This document shows, piece after piece, positions 7,478-12,274 of a stretch of 12,274 bases of DNA. Both the position numbers and the translations under genes were made by a program. The stretch is from Clostridiales bacterium (GTDB lineage: Bacteria > Bacillota > Clostridia > Clostridiales > Caloramatoraceae). The notes beneath the pieces were generated by a model. It saw nothing but the letters and a program-made list of their open reading frames with translations. It was not told the DNA's origin and ran no database searches. The stretch is taken from assembly GCA_026416355.1 (NCBI GenBank), contig JAOAFH010000147.1, positions 1 to 12,274 on the forward strand, read 5' to 3'. Each line of letters opens with the position of its first letter. Within the stretch, counting starts at the first letter, position 1.

Positions 7478-7837
7478 ATGGCAAGAGTACTTATCGTTGA
7501 CGATGCAGCATTTATGAGAATGATGTTAAAGGATATTTTGACAAAGAATGGTTATGATGTTATAGGAGAAGCACCAAATGGTGTTAAAGCAGTTGAAATA
7601 TACAAGGCTGAAAAACCTGATGTAGTTACAATGGATATCACTATGCCTGAAATGGATGGAATTCAAGCAGTTAAAGAAATAAAGGCTTTTGATCCTGGAG
7701 CTAAAATTATAATGTGTTCAGCTATGGGACAACAAGCTATGGTTATGGAAGCAATCAAATCAGGTGCTAAAGATTTTATCGTTAAACCATTTCAACCTGA
7801 AAGAGTACTTGAAGCTCTTAAGAAAGTACTAGGATAG
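7478..7837 (+). CDS. cheY: Chemotaxis response regulator CheY
   Basis: This stand-alone 119-residue receiver domain carries the phosphoryl signal from CheA to the flagellar switch. The acidic pair D8-D9 (LIVDDAAFMR), phosphoacceptor D53 (TMDITMPEMDG), S81 (CSAMG) and K103 (VKPFQ) are all in place. It has a near-ideal ribosome-binding site, AAGGAGGA (7463-7470), seven bases before the ATG, fitting a need for more CheY than the other pathway proteins. Its place between cheC and fliM, and the EIDALL peptides in FliM and FliY, match a Bacillus-type signal route in which CheY-P binds the switch and is dephosphorylated there by FliY. Confidence 0.97.
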   Translation: MARVLIVDDAAFMRMMLKDILTKNGYDVIGEAPNGVKAVEIYKAEKPDVVTMDITMPEMDGIQAVKEIKAFDPGAKIIMCSAMGQQAMVMEAIKSGAKDFIVKPFQPERVLEALKKVLG

Positions 7838-7847
7838 GAGTGGTTTT

Positions 7848-8237
7848 ATGCAGGTTGTTATTTTTAATATTGGTAAAGAAAAGTATGCATTAGAAACTCG
7901 TTTAGTACATGGAATTGAAAAAATGATGAATATAACTAATATACCTACTGCTCCATATTATATTAGTGGATTAGCTAATCTTAGAGGTAGCATAATTACG
8001 GTTCTAGATTTGAAGAAGTATTTAAATATATATTCAGATAATGAACCAGAAAATATAATTATTGTAGAAAATGATGAGGAAAAAATTGGACTTATGGTTG
8101 ACAGTGTTCAAGAGGTTGTGGAAGTTTCAGATGATATGCTTGAAAAAGTTAATACTGAAAGTGCTTATATAAAAGGTGTTATTAATTTTAAAGAATATAT
8201 AGTTACATTATTGGATGGTGAAAATTTATTAAAGTAG
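7848..8237 (+). CDS. cheW: CheW coupling protein, canonical copy (CheW2)
   Basis: The 129-residue product is a single CheW domain. It keeps the conserved NLRG at residues 44-47 (R46), which in CheW proteins is needed for interaction in the receptor-CheA array. The IIIVENDEEKIGLMVDSVQEVVEV and KGVINFKEYIVTLLDGENLL segments are also typical. It is somewhat shorter than many CheW proteins at the N terminus. The AGGAGTGG ribosome-binding site overlaps the cheY stop codon, so translation is probably coupled. Because it retains the functional motif lost in CheW1, it is the better candidate for the principal coupling protein. Confidence 0.93.
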   Translation: MQVVIFNIGKEKYALETRLVHGIEKMMNITNIPTAPYYISGLANLRGSIITVLDLKKYLNIYSDNEPENIIIVENDEEKIGLMVDSVQEVVEVSDDMLEKVNTESAYIKGVINFKEYIVTLLDGENLLK

Positions 8238-8250
8238 TAGGAGGGATAAG

Positions 8251-9240
8251 ATGGGAGAAATATTATCTCAAAGTGAAATTGATGCCCTCCTGTCTGCCTT
8301 AAGTTCAGGTGAAATTGATATAGAAGAAAAGACTGAAGAGAGCAAACAAAAGGTAAAAAAATACGATTTTAAAAGACCAAACAAGTTTTCAAAAGAACAT
8401 GTAAAAACTCTTGAAATGGTTTTTGACAACTTTTCAAGAATAGCATCAAATTATTTAACTGCAAATTTAAGAACATCTGTACAAATTAAAGTGATATCAG
8501 CAGAACAAATAACATACGAGGAGTTTCTACATTCAATACCAAACCCAACAATTCTTATGACATATTATTTGGAACCATTTAATGGAATATTTTTGTTTGA
8601 AACAAGCCCACAATTTGTTTTCCAAGTAATTGATATAATGTTTGGTGGAGAAGGAAAAGATTTAATAAAAACAAGAGAATTTACTGAAATTGAAAAGAAC
8701 ATAATTAAAAAGATAAACATAAAACTCCTTGAAGGTCTAAAAATGGCATGGGAAGATGTAATTGATGTAGAACCTAAATTTGATTCACTTGAAACTAATC
8801 CGGTATTAAATCAAATTTTGGCACCAAATGAACCAGTTGAACTTATAACAATGCAGGTTCAAATTAACAACAATCAAAGTTTTATTAATATGTGTATACC
8901 ATATATTTCAATTGAAAAATTTGTAGATAAGTTAGTAATACAATATAAATCAAAAATTGGTACAGAGTACGATCAAGAATCAACTAAGAAGATTGAAAAA
9001 AACTTGTTAGGTGTTGATGTTGAAACACATGTTGAATTGGGAACTGCAATAATTACAGTTCAAGAATTTTTAAACCTTGCTATAGGTGATTGCATCAAAC
9101 TTAATACTAGAATCGATGGATCATTAAATTATTTTATTGAAAATAATTTACACTTTAGAGTTTATCCAGGTGTCATTGGTAAGAATATAGGTGTTCAAAT
9201 AGCAGAAATTATAGATAAGGATGTGGAAGACAATGAATGA
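8251..9240 (+). CDS. fliM: Flagellar motor switch protein FliM
   Basis: FliM forms the middle layer of the cytoplasmic C-ring, contacts FliG and receives CheY-P. The 329-residue protein begins with MGEILSQSEIDALLSAL, the N-terminal CheY-P-binding peptide (EIDALL, residues 9-14). A flexible charged linker follows, then a CheC-like middle domain (about 45-230) containing the GGEG loop at 132-135, the GGXG motif associated with FliG contact. The C-terminal SpoA/FliN-like domain runs from about 251 (LLGVDVETHVELG) to the end. Length is normal. The ATG follows AGGAGGG (8239-8245) by five bases. Its last 8 bp overlap the fliY start. Confidence 0.97.
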   Translation: MGEILSQSEIDALLSALSSGEIDIEEKTEESKQKVKKYDFKRPNKFSKEHVKTLEMVFDNFSRIASNYLTANLRTSVQIKVISAEQITYEEFLHSIPNPTILMTYYLEPFNGIFLFETSPQFVFQVIDIMFGGEGKDLIKTREFTEIEKNIIKKINIKLLEGLKMAWEDVIDVEPKFDSLETNPVLNQILAPNEPVELITMQVQINNNQSFINMCIPYISIEKFVDKLVIQYKSKIGTEYDQESTKKIEKNLLGVDVETHVELGTAIITVQEFLNLAIGDCIKLNTRIDGSLNYFIENNLHFRVYPGVIGKNIGVQIAEIIDKDVEDNE

Positions 9241-10333
9241 CGGTTTACTTTCACAAGAAGAAATAGATGCTCTATTAAATGGAGGGGTAAAACCTTCATC
9301 ATTAACTGATGCTGATAGAGATCTTCTTGGAGAAATTGGTAATATATCCATGGGCTCAGCATCAACAGCCCTGTCTACTATAATAAATAGAATGGTTAAC
9401 ATAACAACTCCTAAAGTTACAGTTACAAGTTTAGAAGAAATGAAATCAAATTTTGATGTTCCTTTAATATCGGTAGAAGTGGAATATATAGAAGGTTTAG
9501 TTGGTGCAAATTTACTATTAATAAAAATAACTGATGCAGTTGTTATAGCAGATTTAATGATGGGTGGAAATGGTACTAGGCAAGCAGAAACACTTTCAGA
9601 GATTGAATTAAGTGCTGTGTCAGAAGCCATGAATCAAATGATTGGTTCATCTGCAACATCATTATCTCAGATGTTAAATATGCCAATAAATATATCGCCA
9701 CCTATTGCTAATGTATGGGATCAACCAAATAATAGTTTATCTGACAAATTAGATGAAAGAGAAGAAATTGTAAAAATTTCATTTAGGCTTACAATAGATG
9801 CGTTAGTTGACAGTGAAATAATGCTTTTACTGCCTATTCAAACTGCAAAAATGATAGTAAATAAATTAACTGGTGTTGAAGAACCAAAACAAGAAATAGA
9901 AAATACCTTTGAAGAGATTTTTAATATGCCATTTGAAGAACCAAAACAAGAAGTACAACAAAATAATAATTATCAGTATACTACTCCAAATGTTGAAGTC
10001 CATAAACCACAAATGAATGTACAAAAGGCCGAATTTGCACCACTGAATCCAATTAATACACATGATATCAATAATATAGATTTAATTTTAGATGTACCTT
10101 TAGAAATTTCTGTTGTTTTAGGTAGAGCTAAAAAAAGTATAAAAGATATCTTAGAACTTGGAGTTGGTTCATTAGTAGAATTGGATAAACTAACAGAAGA
10201 ACCAGTTGAAATTTTAGTTAATGGCAAAAAGGTTGCCTTAGGAGAAGTAGTTGTTATAGATGAAAATTTTGGAGTTAGAATAACAAGCATAGTTAGTAGT
10301 GCTGAAAGAGTAAAAAGTCTGCAGAACAAATAA
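9233..10333 (+). CDS. fliY: Flagellar motor switch phosphatase FliY
   Basis: FliY is the Firmicutes switch component that combines CheY-P phosphatase activity with the FliN role in the C-ring. The 366-residue product begins MNDGLLSQEEIDALLNGG, an EIDALL peptide like that of FliM. The CheC-like domain (about 25-215) has two complete sites: E34/N37 (LLGEIGNISMG) and E131/N134 (SEAMNQMIG). A Glu/Gln/Asn-rich linker (about 215-285) contains a repeated EEPKQE. The FliN domain begins with DVPLEISVVLGRA at 287 and runs to about 360. ATG 9233 is preferred over in-frame ATG 9221 because it gives the canonical N terminus. The start overlaps the fliM end by 8 bp. The TAA stop lies inside the loop of the operon terminator. 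Confidence 0.95.
   Translation: MNDGLLSQEEIDALLNGGVKPSSLTDADRDLLGEIGNISMGSASTALSTIINRMVNITTPKVTVTSLEEMKSNFDVPLISVEVEYIEGLVGANLLLIKITDAVVIADLMMGGNGTRQAETLSEIELSAVSEAMNQMIGSSATSLSQMLNMPINISPPIANVWDQPNNSLSDKLDEREEIVKISFRLTIDALVDSEIMLLLPIQTAKMIVNKLTGVEEPKQEIENTFEEIFNMPFEEPKQEVQQNNNYQYTTPNVEVHKPQMNVQKAEFAPLNPINTHDINNIDLILDVPLEISVVLGRAKKSIKDILELGVGSLVELDKLTEEPVEILVNGKKVALGEVVVIDENFGVRITSIVSSAERVKSLQNK
9876..9952 (+). repeat. In-frame 20-bp direct repeat in the FliY linker
   Basis: An identical 20-bp stretch beginning TTGAAGAACC and ending AAAACAAGAA occurs at 9876-9895 and 9933-9952. The copies are 57 bp apart, exactly 19 codons. They encode the two EEPKQE peptides of the disordered-looking FliY linker. 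The pattern suggests a small past duplication in a region under loose constraint. Confidence 0.75.
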
Positions 10334-10350
10334 AATCTGCAGACTTTTTA
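10311..10350 (+). terminator. Rho-independent terminator of the fapA-che-fli operon
   Basis: The left arm 10311-10324 (TAAAAAGTCTGCAG) and the right arm 10337-10350 (CTGCAGACTTTTTA) are perfect reverse complements, giving 14 bp. An additional A-T pair inside leaves a loop of about 10 nt. The right arm ends in five T residues, and a T9 tract lies at 10357-10365. The left arm is within the last fliY codons and the stop codon (10331-10333) is in the loop. The A- and T-flanked stem could also work on the opposite strand. Confidence 0.9.
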
Positions 10351-10351
10351 C

Positions 10352-10378
10352 TAAAGTTTTTTTTTGTTTAACCGATAA
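10352..10378 (+). promoter_or_regulatory. Flagellar sigma factor (sigma-28, SigD/FliA) promoter for flgM-flgN-flgK
   Basis: TAAAGTTT (10352-10359), an 11-bp spacer and ACCGATAA (10371-10378) match the enteric FliA consensus TAAAGTTT-N11-GCCGATAA at 15 of 16 positions. Spacing also fits the Bacillus sigma-D form. It begins one base after the terminator hairpin. The expected transcript start is near 10384, just before the GAGGTGG ribosome-binding site of flgM. Position and target genes are those of a late flagellar operon. Confidence 0.92.
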
Positions 10379-10397
10379 TGATATTGAGGTGGTATAT

Positions 10398-10676
10398 ATG
10401 AAAATTAACTTTAATTCAAATAATGTAATTAATATATATAAAAATAATGCAATAAAGACAAATAAAGATAATATGAAAACTAACAAGTCTGATTCCGTTG
10501 AAATTTCTAGTATTAGTAGAGAAATTTCAAAATATCTTGATGCTGCTAAATCATGTGATATATGTAATGAAAAATTAGATAAGATTAGAGAACTTATTAA
10601 AAATAATAGTTATGAAATAGATACAAATAAAATTGCAAAATCTATTATAAAAGAAATAAAGGAAAGTGATGTTTAA
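10398..10676 (+). CDS. flgM: Anti-sigma-28 factor FlgM
   Basis: FlgM binds and inhibits the flagellar sigma factor until the hook-basal body is complete; in several species it is then exported. The 92-residue product has a polar, Asn/Lys-rich N-terminal half expected to be disordered. The FlgM C-terminal pattern follows: DSVEISSISREISKYL (about 32-47), KLDKIRELIKNNSYEID and KIAKSIIKEI. Its own control by a sigma-28 promoter would give the usual feedback loop. ATG 10398 is preferred over in-frame GTG 10389 because GAGGTGG (10386-10392) would overlap the GTG but stands 5 bases before the ATG. C53 and C56 form a CDIC sequence between the two conserved helical parts. Similarity is typical of this short, diverse family. 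Confidence 0.9.
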   Translation: MKINFNSNNVINIYKNNAIKTNKDNMKTNKSDSVEISSISREISKYLDAAKSCDICNEKLDKIRELIKNNSYEIDTNKIAKSIIKEIKESDV

Positions 10677-11101
10677 TGTTAAAACAATTATTACAAAAGG
10701 AAATTGAAATTTTAAGGGAATTTGATTTGTTACTAGATAAAGAACTTGAAGTGTTAAAAAAAGATGAAGCATCTTTCTTACAAAATATAATGGAAGAAAA
10801 GAAAAAATTAGCTTTAGAGTTATCTAGATTAGAAAAAAAACGTAAAGAATTAATAGGAGAAAAAACATCAAAAGATTTAATCAATGAAGGTTTAATAGAA
10901 GAACAATTAATACATGAAATGATAAATCTGACATTATCAATTAAAGAAAAAAATGAATTAAATGGGCTTTTAACAAAGCAAGCTATAGGATATATTAAAA
11001 TGTTTAATAATGTTTTAAGCCAAGGAAATAAAAATGTCACATATAAAGGTACTGGTAAAATAAACGAAACTCCAAATAGCATGTTCAATACTACAATTTA
11101 G
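10676..11101 (+). CDS. flgN: Flagellar hook-junction chaperone FlgN
   Basis: FlgN is a cytoplasmic type III export chaperone for the hook-filament junction proteins FlgK and FlgL. The 141-residue product is almost wholly alpha-helical by composition. It starts LLQKEIEILREFDLLLDKELEVLKKDEASFL and continues with a long charged coiled-coil-like stretch (about 38-65), as in the FlgN family; the C-terminal 25 residues are polar and probably flexible. Identification rests on this pattern together with its position between flgM and flgK, the standard order. Its ATG overlaps the flgM TAA by one base, and AAAGGAAAG (10658-10666) precedes it, so translation is likely coupled. An A8 run lies at 10833-10840. 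Confidence 0.87.
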   Translation: MLKQLLQKEIEILREFDLLLDKELEVLKKDEASFLQNIMEEKKKLALELSRLEKKRKELIGEKTSKDLINEGLIEEQLIHEMINLTLSIKEKNELNGLLTKQAIGYIKMFNNVLSQGNKNVTYKGTGKINETPNSMFNTTI

Positions 11102-11112
11102 GAGGAAGAAAG

Positions 11113-12274
11113 ATGAGTGGTCTTTTAAATACATTTAATGTTGTAAAAAGGGGGATGCAAGCACAACAAACTGCATTACATGTTGTTTCACACAATATTG
11201 CCAATGCTAATACAGAGGGGTACTCCGTACAGAGGGCTATACTAAAAACTACACAACCTTTTGGAATGCCCTCCTTAACAACAGCTGCAGAACCTGGACA
11301 GATAGGAACAGGTGTAAAGGTTGATAGCATTACTAGATCAAGAGATGAGTTTTTAGATTATTATATAATAAAAGAAACTAGTACGCTAGAAAATTACAAG
11401 GCTAGGGAACAGTTTTTATCTGAAATTGAAACAATTTTTACTGAACCATCAGATACAGGTATAGCAACTCTTTTGTCAAGATTTTGGGATGCTTGGCAAG
11501 GTCTTGCTACAAACCCTGAAAGCCAAACTGCCAGGGAGTTAGTTAGAAGTAATAGTGAAGCTTTATGTCATGGAATAAAACATAACTATACCCAGCTTGA
11601 GGATCTTGAAGTTAATATAGCAGACTTGATGCAAAATCAAGTTTTTGAAGTATCAAACATTCTAACACAAATAAAGGATTTAAACGAACAAATTAAAGCA
11701 GTAACTATTGGTGGAAAAAATCCAAATGACTTAATGGACAGAAGAGATCTATTGCTTGAAAAACTTTCAGAAAGATTTGCAATAGAAACTAAAAAAACTG
11801 ATTACAACGGTATTATTGTTTATGCAAAGACTGGGGATAACGGCACTGATAGAGTTGAAATTATTTCAGATAGTAAAATTAGTGGAAAGATTCACTTTGT
11901 AAATGATATTTCATTTGATGGAATATCAAAAAAAGATTTTCCGAAAACTTTAGAACTTAGTCAAATACCATCAACTATTAAAATAAACTATTTTGAAAAT
12001 GGAGATATAAATAAAAACAAAACAATTGAAATAAATATTAATGAACCTCAGGATCTAAAAAATTATTTTAATGTAGAGATAACAAATGACTATGTAAAAA
12101 TACTAAATATTATGCCTCACACATTAGTTGAAGATGCTGATGAAAATATATCTTCAATCAATTTATTTAATGGTAGTCTTAAAGGTTTAGAATCACTTTC
12201 ATACGAAATAAATGATTATAAAAAGCAATTAAATAATTTAGCTAAGGGGCTAGCAATAGCAGTAAACACTATAC
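11113..12274 (+). CDS. flgK: Flagellar hook-associated protein 1 FlgK, 3'-truncated by the window
   Basis: FlgK forms the first ring of the junction between hook and filament and is exported through the flagellar type III apparatus, so no cleavable signal peptide is expected. The first 387 codons are present and no stop is met before the edge. The N-terminal rod/hook signature is clear: VVSHNIANANTEGYSVQ at about 24-40. Further FlgK landmarks are FWDAWQGLATNPES (from 124) and NPNDLMDRRDLLLEKLSE (about 204-221), followed by a less conserved beta-rich outer domain. The ATG lies 5-6 bases after GGAGGAAG, which overlaps the flgN stop. A single cysteine (C152) is present, which is uncommon among exported axial proteins. 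The conserved C-terminal helix is off the right edge. Confidence 0.96.
   Translation, partial: MSGLLNTFNVVKRGMQAQQTALHVVSHNIANANTEGYSVQRAILKTTQPFGMPSLTTAAEPGQIGTGVKVDSITRSRDEFLDYYIIKETSTLENYKAREQFLSEIETIFTEPSDTGIATLLSRFWDAWQGLATNPESQTARELVRSNSEALCHGIKHNYTQLEDLEVNIADLMQNQVFEVSNILTQIKDLNEQIKAVTIGGKNPNDLMDRRDLLLEKLSERFAIETKKTDYNGIIVYAKTGDNGTDRVEIISDSKISGKIHFVNDISFDGISKKDFPKTLELSQIPSTIKINYFENGDINKNKTIEININEPQDLKNYFNVEITNDYVKILNIMPHTLVEDADENISSINLFNGSLKGLESLSYEINDYKKQLNNLAKGLAIAVNTI

Noticed and set aside
9463..9499. ATATCGGT in fliY, which reads ACCGATAT on the minus strand, as a possible antisense sigma-28 promoter
   Set aside because: The nearest TTTA (minus-strand TAAA) is 21 bp away, outside the 14-16 bp range.
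9148..9630. 160-codon minus-strand open frame over the fliM/fliY junction, and similar minus-strand frames at 2630-3073 and 10645-11088
   Set aside because: They lie opposite well-supported genes, show no recognisable domain or ribosome-binding site, and are explained by the codon bias of the genes on the + strand.
10833..10840. A8 tracts in coding sequence (flgN here, also cheB 3944-3951 and fapA 1888-1895) as contingency loci
   Set aside because: Such runs encode ordinary Lys/Glu-rich stretches and are common in DNA this AT-rich; all frames are intact.

Overview
The window comes from a low-GC, AT-rich, Gram-positive anaerobe of the Clostridium type. Ile is mostly ATA, Arg mostly AGA, ribosome-binding sites are strong AGGAGG-like sequences, and the motility genes follow Firmicutes logic: CheC, CheD and FliY are present, and no CheZ gene is seen. 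Nearly all the sequence is one co-directional flagellar and chemotaxis block on the + strand. Genus-level placement is inference.

Layout. Positions 3-155 hold the last 50 codons of an ArsR-family winged-helix regulator with a cysteine-rich tail, closed by a clear intrinsic terminator (162-192). A 184-bp AT-rich intergenic region follows. It contains two near-identical 23-bp direct repeats (207-229 and 263-285) and a good sigma-A-type promoter (289-317). The first operon then runs without a break: fapA-like (DUF342), cheW1, cheD, cheB, cheR, cheA, cheC, cheY, cheW2, fliM, fliY. Neighbouring genes are separated by 18 bp or less, or overlap by a few bp. The operon ends at a perfect 14-bp hairpin (10311-10350), whose loop contains the fliY stop codon.

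One base after that hairpin begins a near-perfect flagellar sigma factor promoter (TAAAGTTT-N11-ACCGATAA, 10352-10378). It drives a late transcript, flgM-flgN-flgK. These encode the anti-sigma factor, the hook-junction chaperone and hook-associated protein 1. FlgK runs off the right edge.

How the genes work together. CheA, coupled to receptors by CheW, phosphorylates CheY and CheB. CheY-P acts on the FliM/FliY switch. CheC and FliY remove the phosphate. CheR and CheB methylate and demethylate receptors, while CheD deamidates them and partners CheC. FlgM holds back the flagellar sigma factor until the hook is complete. FlgN delivers FlgK (usually also FlgL).

Most of this is classical. The parts worth a second look are: a first CheW that has lost the conserved NLRG motif and sits beside the FapA-like gene; the direct repeat in front of the operon; the terminator/promoter junction with a T9 tract inside the promoter spacer; a CxxC in FlgM; and a possible internal flagellar promoter in cheB. 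I did not find a wholly new system.
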